Origin: Gluconacetobacter dulcium
GTDB taxonomy: Bacteria; Pseudomonadota; Alphaproteobacteria; Acetobacterales; Acetobacteraceae
Length of the DNA stretch: 64,000 bases
Assembly: GCF_014174165.1 (NCBI RefSeq)
Contig: NZ_JABEQN010000007.1
Location: 120,116-184,115 of the forward strand
Reading direction: 5' to 3'
In this document: positions 19,906 to 30,027 of the stretch, in pieces
How the letters are laid out: each line of letters opens with the position of its first letter
How positions within the stretch are numbered: the first letter of the stretch is position 1
Translations under genes and position numbers: made by a program
The notes under the pieces: generated by a model
Seen by the model: only the letters and a program-made list of their open reading frames with translations
What the model was told of the DNA's origin: nothing
Databases searched by the model: none

Positions 19906-21564
19906 GTGGCCAAACCAGCATTTTCCCAGTCCGGCGACGTTTCGGCCGATGTCGTCGTCGTCGGCTCGGGGGTCGTGGGCGGCATGATCGCGAACGAGCT
20001 TGCGGCCGCGGGTCGTTCGGTCGTCATTCTCGAAGCCGGCCTGCGCCTCAAGCGGGAAGAGTATGTCGAGAACTGGCGGAACATGTCGTTCCATAACCGC
20101 CTGCATTCCGATTTCCAGGGGCTTTATCCGCAATCTCCGCTGGCCCAGGCGCCGCTATATTTTCCGCCGAACGATTATGTCGGTCTGTCCGGCCCCAATG
20201 GTTCGGCATTCAAGCAGGGGTATCTGCGGACGGTCGGTGGCACGACGTGGCATTGGGCGGCGTCCTGCTGGCGGCATCTGCCCGTCGATTTCGAGATGAA
20301 GTCGCGTTATGGCGTCGGCCGGGACTGGGCGATTTCCTATAACGAGCTTGAGCCGTACTATTGCCGGGCGGAAGAGGAGATGGGGGTTTCCGGCCCGCAC
20401 GACGTTTCCCTCCAGTCGCCTCCGGAACGGAGCCGGCCTTATCCCCGCGACATGATCCCCTTCGGTTATGGCGATCGTCGGGTCGCGGAGATCGTGAATC
20501 CGCACGGTTTTCATCTGGTGCCCATTCCGCAGGGGCGCAGCATGGAGCCTTTCGGCGATCGTCCGTCGTGCTGCGGCAACAATAACTGCCAGCCGATCTG
20601 CCCGATCGGCGCCATGTATAACGGCATCCAGCATATCGACCGGGCGGAAGCCAACGGGGCGGTGACGCTCGCCGAAGCCGTCGTCTACCGGATGGATACG
20701 GACGAGAACAACCGGATCACGGCCGTCTACTGGTATGACGCCCACCGCCAGTCGCACAAGGCGACCGGCAAGACGTTCGTGCTGGCGTGCAACGGGATCG
20801 AGACGCCCCGGCTGCTGCTGCTGGCGGCCAATGCCCGCAACCCGAACGGCATTGCCAATTCGTCCGACCAGGTTGGCCGGAACATGATGGACCATTCGGG
20901 CGCTCATGCGTCGTTCCTGGCGAACGAGCCGCTGTGGTTCGGGCGCGGGCCGGCGCAGAGCAGTTGCATCGTCGGGCCGCGGGACGGTGGGTTCCGCAGC
21001 GAGTATTCCGCCAACAAGATGATCCTGAACAATATCAGCCGTGTTGCGCCGGCGACCCAGCAGGCGCTGGCGCTCGGGCTGGTGGGCCAGGAACTGGATG
21101 ACGAGATCCGCCGGCGCGCGGCGTGCGGTGTCGATCTGTCGATCAGCCTGGAGCCGTTGCCTGACCCCAATAACCGCTTGACCCTGAGCAGCACGCGCAA
21201 GGACCCGCTGGGTCTGGCATGTCCGGACATTCATTATGATGTCGGCGATTATGTTCGCAAGGGACTGGAATCGGTCAACGAGCAGGTCAAGCAGATCGCG
21301 GGTCTTCTGGGCGGCACCGAGCTGCGCATCACGACCGATTACAACGCGAACAATCACATCATGGGCGGCACGATCATGGGAAAGAATCCCAAGGATTCGG
21401 TCGTCGACGGTGATTGCCGCGCCCATGACCACCCCAATCTCTGGCTGCCCGGCGGCGGGGCGATGGCTTCGGCCAGCGTGGTGAACACGACGTTGAGCAT
21501 GGCGGCCCTCGGCCTGAAAGCGGCTGATTCCATCAAAGCGGATTTCGAAAAGGGACGGGCATGA
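19906..21564 (+). CDS. GMC flavoprotein subunit of sorbitol/fructose dehydrogenase-type enzyme
   Basis: This catalytic FAD subunit has 552 residues and a GTG start. It shows the FAD-binding N-terminus (SADVVVVGSGVVGGMIANEL), the substrate-domain motif YLRTVGGTTWHWAASCWRHL, the cysteine cluster CCGNNNCQPICPIGAMY known in FAD-dependent fructose and sorbitol dehydrogenases for an Fe-S cluster, and the C-terminal NNHIMGGTIMGKNP and LWLPGGGAMASASVVNTT with the catalytic His/Asn region. The stop overlaps the cytochrome start (ATGA). Its cysteine pattern differs from the first operon's flavoprotein, so the two enzymes belong to different subfamilies. Confidence 0.88.
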   Translation: MAKPAFSQSGDVSADVVVVGSGVVGGMIANELAAAGRSVVILEAGLRLKREEYVENWRNMSFHNRLHSDFQGLYPQSPLAQAPLYFPPNDYVGLSGPNGSAFKQGYLRTVGGTTWHWAASCWRHLPVDFEMKSRYGVGRDWAISYNELEPYYCRAEEEMGVSGPHDVSLQSPPERSRPYPRDMIPFGYGDRRVAEIVNPHGFHLVPIPQGRSMEPFGDRPSCCGNNNCQPICPIGAMYNGIQHIDRAEANGAVTLAEAVVYRMDTDENNRITAVYWYDAHRQSHKATGKTFVLACNGIETPRLLLLAANARNPNGIANSSDQVGRNMMDHSGAHASFLANEPLWFGRGPAQSSCIVGPRDGGFRSEYSANKMILNNISRVAPATQQALALGLVGQELDDEIRRRAACGVDLSISLEPLPDPNNRLTLSSTRKDPLGLACPDIHYDVGDYVRKGLESVNEQVKQIAGLLGGTELRITTDYNANNHIMGGTIMGKNPKDSVVDGDCRAHDHPNLWLPGGGAMASASVVNTTLSMAALGLKAADSIKADFEKGRA

Positions 21565-22988
21565 TGCAGAGTTCCAGGAAGGTGCGGGAACTGGCCGGTC
21601 ATCTCGGACTGGCCGCCGCAGCGCTGGTATTGTCCTGCTCTGTCGTTCGGGCGCAGGTGCCGGAGCCGAATGAGGCCATTGCCCAGCGCGGGCACTATCT
21701 TGCCGTCGCGGCGGATTGCGCCGCCTGCCATACGGCGCCGGGTGGCGGAAAGCCGTTTGCCGGTGGTTATGGAATCGCATCGCCCCTGGGCGCGATCTAT
21801 GCCACCAACATCACGCCTTCGAAGACGTACGGCATCGGCGCCTATACGGAGGCGCAGTTTGCCCGCGCGTTGCGCGAGGGGATTCGTGGCGATGGCGCGC
21901 ATCTTTATCCCGCGATGCCATACACGTCGTACACCAAGCTGACCGACGAAGACATTCACGCGCTGTATGTCTATTTCATGACCGACGTGAAGCCGGTCGA
22001 GGCGAAGGCGCGGGAGACGGCGCTGCCGTTCCCGTACAATATTCGCGCCAGCATGGCCTTCTGGAACCTGCTCTTCCTGGACGATACGCGCTTCAGGCCG
22101 GAGCCGGGCAAGTCGGCGGAAGTCAATCGCGGGCATTACCTGGCCTACGCGCTGGCGCATTGCGATACCTGCCACACGCCGCGCAATGCGATGATGGCCG
22201 AGATCGGCAGCAAGGCCCTGGGCGGCGCGTCGCTGGGGTCGTGGTATGCGCCCAATGTCACGTCTGATCAGAAAAGCGGTGTCGGAGGCTGGAGCGATGA
22301 TGAGCTCGCCCGGTATCTGAAGACCGGCGACGTGCCGGGGAAGGCCCAGGCCGGCGGCCCGATGGCGGAGGCTGTGGAGCATAGTTTCCAGTATCTGGAC
22401 GACAGCGATATTCGGGCGATCGTTGCTTATATCAAGCAGGTTCCCGCGATTTCGGACAGTCGGGATACCGCGCCGCGCGATGCGTATGGCAAGGCGTCCG
22501 ACCGTGAGACCGCTTATCGCGGTTTGCCGGAAAGCGGGATGAGCCGTGGGGAGCGCCTGTTTACCGGCGAATGCGCGGCCTGCCATCGTCCGACGGGCAA
22601 GGGGAGCCCCGACGGGTATTATCCGCAGCTCTTCCATAATACGGCTGTCGGCGCGCCGATCGCGGATAACCTGATTTCGACGATCCTGACGGGCGTCAGG
22701 CGCGAAGTGGGCGGCCATACGGTCTATATGCCGGGCTTTGGCGAGGGATCGTACGTGGATGCGCTCTCCGATCAGGACATTGCCGATGTCAGCAACTATG
22801 TTGAGCAGGAATTCGGCAATCCGGCCGTGAAGGTCTCGGCGGAGGACGTGAAACTGATCCGCTCGGGTGGTCCCAAGCCGCTGATCGCGAAGCTTGGAGC
22901 CTATGCCGTGCCGGGCATGATCGCCGGGGGTCTGGTCCTGGTCGGTCTTGTCGTGCTGATGATGCGTCGGGTCCGGAAGACACGTTGA
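21561..22988 (+). CDS. Triheme cytochrome c subunit of the second membrane-bound dehydrogenase
   Basis: The 475-residue product has a signal peptide (LVLSCSVVRAQ), three CxxCH sites (CAACH near residue 53, CDTCH near 200, CAACH near 340) and a C-terminal transmembrane anchor (PGMIAGGLVLVGLVVLMMRR). This is the typical membrane-anchored electron-transfer subunit that passes electrons from the flavoprotein to ubiquinone. It is translationally coupled to the flavoprotein gene and closes a small-large-cytochrome operon. Confidence 0.9.
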   Translation: MMQSSRKVRELAGHLGLAAAALVLSCSVVRAQVPEPNEAIAQRGHYLAVAADCAACHTAPGGGKPFAGGYGIASPLGAIYATNITPSKTYGIGAYTEAQFARALREGIRGDGAHLYPAMPYTSYTKLTDEDIHALYVYFMTDVKPVEAKARETALPFPYNIRASMAFWNLLFLDDTRFRPEPGKSAEVNRGHYLAYALAHCDTCHTPRNAMMAEIGSKALGGASLGSWYAPNVTSDQKSGVGGWSDDELARYLKTGDVPGKAQAGGPMAEAVEHSFQYLDDSDIRAIVAYIKQVPAISDSRDTAPRDAYGKASDRETAYRGLPESGMSRGERLFTGECAACHRPTGKGSPDGYYPQLFHNTAVGAPIADNLISTILTGVRREVGGHTVYMPGFGEGSYVDALSDQDIADVSNYVEQEFGNPAVKVSAEDVKLIRSGGPKPLIAKLGAYAVPGMIAGGLVLVGLVVLMMRRVRKTR

Positions 22989-23036
22989 AAATTGAAACAT
23001 GGGCCGGTTTCAGGGACTGATGGGTGGATATCGAAG

Positions 23037-24188
23037 ATGCGCAACACACTGACGCTTGCCTTTACGGCACTGCTTGCCATGTCCTCGCCGGTCTGCGCGC
23101 AGACGGTCGTTTCGGCCAATGACGGGCACTCCATTCTGCGCAATGGGGTGCAGGTTCTGCCGCAGCCGCTGGTTCCCGACACGCTGTCCGTTCTGGAAAG
23201 GGCCGCGAACGGCGTGTGGGGTGTGCGGGCGAGCCTTAATGTGCCCGTCAGCGTGATCGGGCCGCCGACGGCGCTTGAATTCACGCATGACGGCAAGACC
23301 GTCCTCGTGTCCTCGGCGTCGAGGCCCGACGTGAAGACGAACAAGATCGTCCCCGACGATCGTATCAGCGTCGTGGACCTGTCGGGTGCGAAGCCCCGGC
23401 TGGTCCAGCAGGTGGCCTCCGCCGCCGGGGCGACCACGATGCGCTTTACCCCGGACGGACAGCATCTGCTGGTCGCCAACGGCAGGTCGGGCGTGCTGAC
23501 GTGGTTTCGCTTCGACGGGCACAGGCTGGGTGACCGCAAGGTCATCATGCTGCCGGTTTCGGGCTTTCCGGCCGGCGTTGCGATCCTGCCGGATGGCAAG
23601 CGGGCGCTTGTGAGCCTGTGGCAGGCGGATCGGGTCTATCTGCTGCATATCGACGGCGACGCGATCTCCGTCGATCCCACGCCGCTGAACATCGCGCCCG
23701 GCCCGTGGAACATCCAGATGACGAAGGATGGGCATTATGCGGTCATGGGCATGCTGGGGCATGGGGAAGGGCTGCCGGGTGCCCTGTCGGTGCTGGACCT
23801 GACGGCGTCGCCGATCCGGGAGATCCAGCGCGTGACGGTGCCCAATGCGCCCGAGGGGCTCGATATCTCCCCCGATGGGCGGTATGTCGCCGTCGTGTCG
23901 CAGAACGGTTCGGCGGTGCCGCCGACCTCGCCGCGCTATCATCCGCGTGGCGTGGTGACGGTCCTGTCCCTGAAGGACGGGCAGTTGCATACGCTCGCCC
24001 AGGCGCCGGGAACATTGTGGCCGCAGGGACTGGCCTTCTCGCCCGATGGGAAGGAAATTCTCGTTCAGGGCGTCATGGATCGCAGCCTGCTGACGCTGGG
24101 CTGGGATGGCGAGAAACTGGAGCGGGTCGGTGAAGCGCCCCTGCCGGGTGGCGGCGCGGATCTGGCGCGCTCTTCGGCAGCGGAGTGA
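23037..24188 (+). CDS. Secreted beta-propeller (YVTN/lactonase-like) protein
   Basis: The 383-residue product has a signal peptide (MRNTLTLAFTALLAMSSPVCA) followed by repeated propeller blades with xFTPDGxxLLVA-type strands (ALEFTHDGKTVLVSS, TMRFTPDGQHLLVANG, GLDISPDGRYVAVVS, GLAFSPDGKEILVQG). It resembles the 6-phosphogluconolactonase/YVTN fold. Located 48 bp after the sorbitol-type dehydrogenase, it could hydrolyse lactones formed by sugar oxidation in the periplasm or act as an accessory subunit. The fold assignment is good, the role is inference. Confidence 0.75.
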   Translation: MRNTLTLAFTALLAMSSPVCAQTVVSANDGHSILRNGVQVLPQPLVPDTLSVLERAANGVWGVRASLNVPVSVIGPPTALEFTHDGKTVLVSSASRPDVKTNKIVPDDRISVVDLSGAKPRLVQQVASAAGATTMRFTPDGQHLLVANGRSGVLTWFRFDGHRLGDRKVIMLPVSGFPAGVAILPDGKRALVSLWQADRVYLLHIDGDAISVDPTPLNIAPGPWNIQMTKDGHYAVMGMLGHGEGLPGALSVLDLTASPIREIQRVTVPNAPEGLDISPDGRYVAVVSQNGSAVPPTSPRYHPRGVVTVLSLKDGQLHTLAQAPGTLWPQGLAFSPDGKEILVQGVMDRSLLTLGWDGEKLERVGEAPLPGGGADLARSSAAE

Positions 24189-24261
24189 CGGACGGGCCGG
24201 CAACCTGACCGAGCGGCCCGACTCATCGGCCTGACCGATCGGCGGGGTGTCGGGCGACCGG

Positions 24262-25293
24262 CTACGGTGGCGTGGGCAGGGTTCGGGCCAGTCGGACGGC
24301 GGTCTGGCCCCGGCCGGGGCGCAGGTTGGGCATGACCAGCATGCAGTCTGGGTAGGGGGTCCGGATCTCGTCCGGGCCGTCCTGGGCCAGCAGGGTGCCC
24401 CGGCGGCGGATGATTTCGCCGCCCTGGAAGGGGCGGACGAAGCGGAAGCCGGGCGTTTCGGCCGTGACGATATCGGTGACCATCAACTGGCGGCTGGCGG
24501 CGACCGGTGGCGTCGGTTCGGCGGGCAGCAGGCCGCTATGCCGCAGCAGCGCGCGCACCGCGCTGTCCGTCGTCCGGACCGTGTCGGCCGCCCAGTGCGC
24601 GCCGGCTTCCAGCAGGCAGGCGGCGTAGGGGCCGGCGGGGTCGGAAAACCGTTCGTAATCGATCAGGCGCGGGCCGGCCTTGTGGCCGTGGTCGGAGACG
24701 ACCAGTGGCGGGTCGCCGATCATGGTCGCCAGGCGGCGGCCGCTTTCGGTGGCGCCGGCCAGGATCAGCGGCGCGCCGGGCCAGAGCATGGAATGCAGGT
24801 CCATCAGGATGTCGGCGGTTTCGATCACCGGCAGGATCGCCCGCGCGCGGTCCAGTTCCACCGAGCGGCGCGGGCTGGACAGGACCTGCCGGCTCCAGAC
24901 CCGGTTCATGTCTTCCTCGACGAAGCGCGAGGCGACCGGGTTGGCCGGGGTGAAACGGGCGAGTGCCTCCGGATTGGCGAAGATCAGCGACAGGCGGCCC
25001 CGTGTCGGGCGGATACGCTCGCGCAGCAGGCGGTCCAGCACGATGGCGCCGGCGAACTCGTTGCCATGGATCAGCGCCGTCAGCACGACATGGGGGCCGG
25101 GGCGCGGGGCCTCGTGATGCACCACGCCGGGAATGCCGCAATGGTCGGTCAGCCACGGCGAGAGGTCGGGCGGCGCGATGTCCTGGGTGAAGGCGGGCAG
25201 CGCCTGCGGCGGGGGCGGCAGGGTTTCGAGAAATTTCGGCCGGGCGCGGACGCGCGGCGACGCGCCGGGGCGGGAGCCTGTGCCGCAGCTCAT
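24262..25293 (-). CDS. Succinylglutamate desuccinylase/aspartoacylase-family zinc hydrolase
   Basis: The 343-residue product belongs to the M14-like AstE/AspA superfamily. Zinc-binding residues are visible in LIHGNEFAGA (H and E) and in ILMDLHSMLW (H), and the NPEAL and FVEEDMNR motifs are also seen. It probably removes an acyl group from an N-acyl amino acid or similar amide; the substrate is unknown. The first 30 residues are proline/arginine rich and may be over-extended. It is convergent with the propeller gene and is followed upstream by 214 bp without a gene. Confidence 0.8.
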   Translation of the reverse strand: MSCGTGSRPGASPRVRARPKFLETLPPPPQALPAFTQDIAPPDLSPWLTDHCGIPGVVHHEAPRPGPHVVLTALIHGNEFAGAIVLDRLLRERIRPTRGRLSLIFANPEALARFTPANPVASRFVEEDMNRVWSRQVLSSPRRSVELDRARAILPVIETADILMDLHSMLWPGAPLILAGATESGRRLATMIGDPPLVVSDHGHKAGPRLIDYERFSDPAGPYAACLLEAGAHWAADTVRTTDSAVRALLRHSGLLPAEPTPPVAASRQLMVTDIVTAETPGFRFVRPFQGGEIIRRRGTLLAQDGPDEIRTPYPDCMLVMPNLRPGRGQTAVRLARTLPTPP

Positions 25294-25507
25294 CCCGTCA
25301 CGCGCCGCGCGTCCGGGCGGCAGGTGCCGGACAGGCCATCGTCATGCACCACGGGAGCGGTCGGACAGGTCATGAAAACGATTTTATAGCGTCGCGCCGG
25401 ACCTGCAATGCCATGGCGCGCCTGGGGCCTGTCCCGGCATCGGGACTGGGTGGCGCCGCGTGCATTCCCCGGCAGGTGGGCAGGTGGGCAGGCGGGCCGA
25501 CGGGTGG

Positions 25508-26692
<1,185 letters not shown>

Positions 26693-26795
26693 TCCATGAG
26701 GGGATACCGTGTGTGGCGGCCCGGGGGAAGCAAAGCGAATCTCCGGGGCGGGTCGTGGCATTGACGCTCGGCCGGGATGGACGGCAGATGGGGCG

Positions 26796-27764
26796 ATGAG
26801 CACGCATGACGCCCCTTCTGTTCTGCCCGCCGCGGATCGCGCGGTGGCGGTGGTGGCGGAAGACCTGGCCGGGATGCGGTCGCAGGCGTTCGGGCTGGCT
26901 GCGCGGGCCGGGCTGGAGCCGTTTTTCTGCCCCGTGCGGGCGCGGGGGCTGTGGGGCCGGGTGCCGGCCGCGTGGTGGCCGGCGCCGCTGCGGGCCGTCG
27001 AGCCGCTGAATGCGGGGGCGGCGGGGCTGGTCTTCAGTGTCGGTGGGACCGGGGGCGCCGTGGGGGCCGCGTTGCGGGCGCGCACGCGGCGTGTGGTGCA
27101 GATCCAGAATCCGCGCATGCGGCTTGATCGCTTCGATCTGGTCATCGCCAACCGGCACGATGAAATCAGTGGTTCCAATGTCCTGCTGTCGCGCACCGCG
27201 CTGCATGGGGTCTCGCCCGAGCGGCTGGCGGCGGCGCGGGCGGTGTGGTTGCCGCGTCTGGCCCATCTGCCGCGCCCGCTGGTGGCCGTGCTGCTGGGCG
27301 GTTCCAACGGGCGGTTCCGGCTGGATGAGGCGGTTGCGGCCCGGTTGGCGGGGCAATTGGCGGACATGATGCGCCGTGACGGAGTCGGGATGGCGGTGAC
27401 GCCGTCGCGGCGGACGGGCGAAGGGGTGTGCCGGATCGTGCGCGAGGCGCTGGCCCCTCTGGGGGGCTGGGTGTGGGACATGCAGGGCGACAATCCGTAT
27501 CTGGGATTGCTGGCCTGCGCCGATGCGGTGGTGGTGACGCAGGACAGTGTCTCGATGGTGTCCGAAGCCGTGGCGGGGACGGCGCCGGTGATGGTCGTCG
27601 ATCTGCCGGGACGGTCGCGGCGGATCGGGCTGTTTCTGCGGGAGCTGGCGGTGGCCGGGCGCATCCGCCGCTTTTCGGGGCGGATGGAGGCGTGGCCGGT
27701 GGGGCCGCTGGACGATACGATCGAGGTGGCGGAGACGATGCGGCGGCGGTTGGGGCTGGGCTGA
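26796..27764 (+). CDS. ELM1/GtrOC1-like protein (mitochondrial fission ELM1 family)
   Basis: The 322-residue product matches the alphaproteobacterial ELM1 family: PRMRLDRFDLVIANRHDEIS, RPLVAVLLGGSNGRFRLDE, VTPSRRTGEGVCRIVREAL, and ADAVVVTQDSVSMVSEAV, with a glycosyltransferase-B-like nucleotide-sugar region (SRRTG, DSVSM). Bacterial function is uncharacterised; in plants ELM1 recruits a dynamin. A glycosyltransferase-like role is inference. The start at 26796 is the first ATG that fits the family; it reads toward the next gene with 63 bp between them. Confidence 0.75.
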   Translation: MSTHDAPSVLPAADRAVAVVAEDLAGMRSQAFGLAARAGLEPFFCPVRARGLWGRVPAAWWPAPLRAVEPLNAGAAGLVFSVGGTGGAVGAALRARTRRVVQIQNPRMRLDRFDLVIANRHDEISGSNVLLSRTALHGVSPERLAAARAVWLPRLAHLPRPLVAVLLGGSNGRFRLDEAVAARLAGQLADMMRRDGVGMAVTPSRRTGEGVCRIVREALAPLGGWVWDMQGDNPYLGLLACADAVVVTQDSVSMVSEAVAGTAPVMVVDLPGRSRRIGLFLRELAVAGRIRRFSGRMEAWPVGPLDDTIEVAETMRRRLGLG

Positions 27765-27827
27765 GGTTCCGCACGGCGGTCGGTGTCCGCAACCTGTCGA
27801 AACGGTATGATTTCTGGGGGCGGGATT

Positions 27828-29750
27828 ATGCGGTATGGAATCCCCATGCTGGACATCCATACCTATGACGCTCAGGCGGGCGGCAATGTTCTCTACAAGG
27901 CGCTGGCGCATCCGCTGGCGGCCGAGGCGCTGGCGGGACTGGCGGCTTCGGTTCGCGCCGCCGGGCCGGTGGCGGTGTATGACCCCGAGGGCATGTTCGC
28001 CATGGTGCTGGCGCTTTGCCCCGGTGCCGCCGATGGGCTGTCCGGCCTGGGCGTGATCGAAGGCGTGTATGTCCATGATACGCAGCGCGTCGGCCGGCCC
28101 ACGGCGGCCGGTCCCGCGCGGGCGCTGGTGGATCTGCCGCTTGCGGCGGTCGGGGCGGTGCTGGTCGTCAGTTTCGATGGTGCGCGGGTGCGCGATCGGA
28201 TCGCGCATCTGCTGCCCGACGGGGCGCGGGTTTTCGCTCTGGACGGCGTGCGGTTGCCCGATACCCTGCTGACCGTGCCGGAGCGGTATCTCGACCGGCT
28301 GAATTTCGCGACCAATCATGCCTTTTTCCGCGATGCGGAGGGATTGTCGACCCGTCTGGTCACGGCGAATTACTGGGCGCGCTATGGGGCGACGGACGTG
28401 CGGCTGTGGCTGCGGCTGTTCGGGGCGCGGGGCGAGGTGCTGGCCAGTTGGGAAGAGGCCGTGCCCGACGGTGAAAGTGCGATCGTGATCGACAGTCGCG
28501 CGGTGCGCGCGCGGTTCGGCCTGCCGCCTTTCGTTGGGCAGTTGTTCGTGCATGCCATCGGCGTGGCGGGGCACGACGTGGTGAAATATGCGCTGGATAC
28601 CTATGGCACCGGCGATAATCCGAGCCTGTCGGTGACGCATGACGCCAATGCCTGGCCATCGGACCGCTATGCCAACCTGCCGGCCCCGGATGTAGGCGAA
28701 GAGGTGGTGCTATGGGTGCAGAACAGTCACGCCGTGCCGATTCCGGCCGGTGCGATGGCGCTCAACCGCATGGGGGACGAGCGGCAGGTGCCGATCATGC
28801 GTGGAATCGGCCCCTATGAAACGGTGGCGATTCCTGTGGCCGAGTGTCTGCCCGACCTGCGCTGGCCGGCGCAGATCGAGCTTCGGTCGGGGCGGTATCT
28901 GGTGCGGCCTCGCTATGAAGTCACGCGGGCCGCGCGGACGCGCATCGCCCATCTGAACGTGGAGCGCGCGGATCTGCGGCCCGATCCGGGGATCGCGGAC
29001 CTGCCGCCGAGTCTGGGGAGGGGGTATCTGCTGCCGTTCCCGATTCTGGACCCGGCGCGGTTTCGTACGGTGGTTCAGCCTTCGCCCATGGCCGAATCGC
29101 AGGGGACCCTGCCGCTGCGGCTGGATTGCTTCGATGTCGAAGGGCGGCTGACCGGCCGGAAATTTCTCGGCTGCCTGCCGCGAGACCATGACCTGGCGCA
29201 GGATGTGGCGGAGCTGGGCGTGCCCGAGGGGCATGGGGAACTGGTCTATGATTTCCGCGATGGCGGCGAGGCCGATGGCTGGCTGCATGCGCTGATCCGG
29301 TTTACCGCCCGGCAGGGTGGCCATGCGGCCGAGACCAGTTTCGGAGCCCATATCTTCAATACCGTCATGACCTATCGCGGCGAGCCGCAATCTTATTCCG
29401 GGCCGCCGCCGGGGTTGACCACGCGGCTGTTCCTGAAGGGAGGGAACGGGTTGGGCGAGGCGTTCTGCTGCCTGATCTACCCCGCTTCCGCCGCCTGGCG
29501 GCCGTGGTCGCGAACCGTGCTGAGCCTGCATGACGGGCAGGGGCAGGCGGTGGCGAAGGCGGACCTGGAGATCGCCTGTTCGGGATCGGCGATGGTCTGG
29601 CCGCATCGCCTGTTCGGCGCGGCGGCGATCGCGCGCGCGGGGATGGGGGGGTATGTCATGATCCGCGACGTGACGTGCCGGCTGTTTGGCTATCACGGTG
29701 TCATGCGGGCCGATGGCGCCTTCTCGCTGGACCACATGTTCGGGTTTTGA
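27828..29750 (+). CDS. Unrecognised 640-residue protein (conserved-type hypothetical)
   Basis: I do not recognise this family. The 640-residue product has no signal peptide or clear transmembrane segments. The N-terminal 200 residues look like an alpha/beta domain (SVRAAGPVAVYDPEGMFAMV, VIEGVYVHDTQRVGRPTAAG, AVLVVSFDGARVRDRIAHLL), resembling a nucleotide- or sugar-binding lobe. The rest is rich in short beta strands (WLRLFGARGEVLASWEEAV, ALNRMGDERQVPIM). Codon use is like the chromosomal neighbours. It follows the ELM1-like gene in the same direction, so a linked role, perhaps in surface glycan metabolism, is possible. Start at 27828 or 27846. Confidence 0.7.
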   Translation: MRYGIPMLDIHTYDAQAGGNVLYKALAHPLAAEALAGLAASVRAAGPVAVYDPEGMFAMVLALCPGAADGLSGLGVIEGVYVHDTQRVGRPTAAGPARALVDLPLAAVGAVLVVSFDGARVRDRIAHLLPDGARVFALDGVRLPDTLLTVPERYLDRLNFATNHAFFRDAEGLSTRLVTANYWARYGATDVRLWLRLFGARGEVLASWEEAVPDGESAIVIDSRAVRARFGLPPFVGQLFVHAIGVAGHDVVKYALDTYGTGDNPSLSVTHDANAWPSDRYANLPAPDVGEEVVLWVQNSHAVPIPAGAMALNRMGDERQVPIMRGIGPYETVAIPVAECLPDLRWPAQIELRSGRYLVRPRYEVTRAARTRIAHLNVERADLRPDPGIADLPPSLGRGYLLPFPILDPARFRTVVQPSPMAESQGTLPLRLDCFDVEGRLTGRKFLGCLPRDHDLAQDVAELGVPEGHGELVYDFRDGGEADGWLHALIRFTARQGGHAAETSFGAHIFNTVMTYRGEPQSYSGPPPGLTTRLFLKGGNGLGEAFCCLIYPASAAWRPWSRTVLSLHDGQGQAVAKADLEIACSGSAMVWPHRLFGAAAIARAGMGGYVMIRDVTCRLFGYHGVMRADGAFSLDHMFGF

Positions 29751-29775
29751 AGAATGTGTGACGGGGTGTCTTGCA

Positions 29776-29812
29776 GCCCGGTGGGAGATCCATTATGAGG
29801 TCCCCACCGGGC
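29776..29812. terminator. Perfect 10-bp hairpin before tRNA-Val
   Basis: GCCCGGTGGG and CCCACCGGGC pair perfectly across a 17-base loop. No T-tract follows. It lies between the upstream gene and the tRNA and may end the upstream transcript or be a processing structure. Confidence 0.5.
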
Positions 29813-29818
29813 ACGGAT

Positions 29819-29893
29819 GGGTGCGTAGCTCAGCGGTAGAGCATCGCCTTCACACGGCGGGGGTCACAGGTTCAATCCCTGTCGCACCCACCA
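29819..29893 (+). tRNA. tRNA-Val (anticodon CAC)
   Basis: The acceptor stem GGGTGCG/CGCACCC, D-arm with AGCGGTAG, anticodon loop TTCACAC (anticodon CAC, valine GUG codons), and T-arm GGTTCAATC are all present. CCA is encoded at 29891-29893. Prophage genes begin within about 140 bp downstream, so the 3' end of this tRNA is a likely integration site. Confidence 0.95.
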
Positions 29894-30027
29894 TCCGATC
29901 CCGGATTTCTCCCGATTTCTAAATCCTCCGCGTGTCGTATCGGTCCGTATCTGGATACGCCGACTCGCATTGACGCGATTCGGCGCAACGGAATCTGTGC
30001 CAGATCCGTGCCATTTTCGATGTGCGA

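Noticed and set aside
25473..25497. Short CAGGTGGG tandem repeat
   Set aside because: Only about three imperfect 8-bp units; not a CRISPR array and no cas genes are near.
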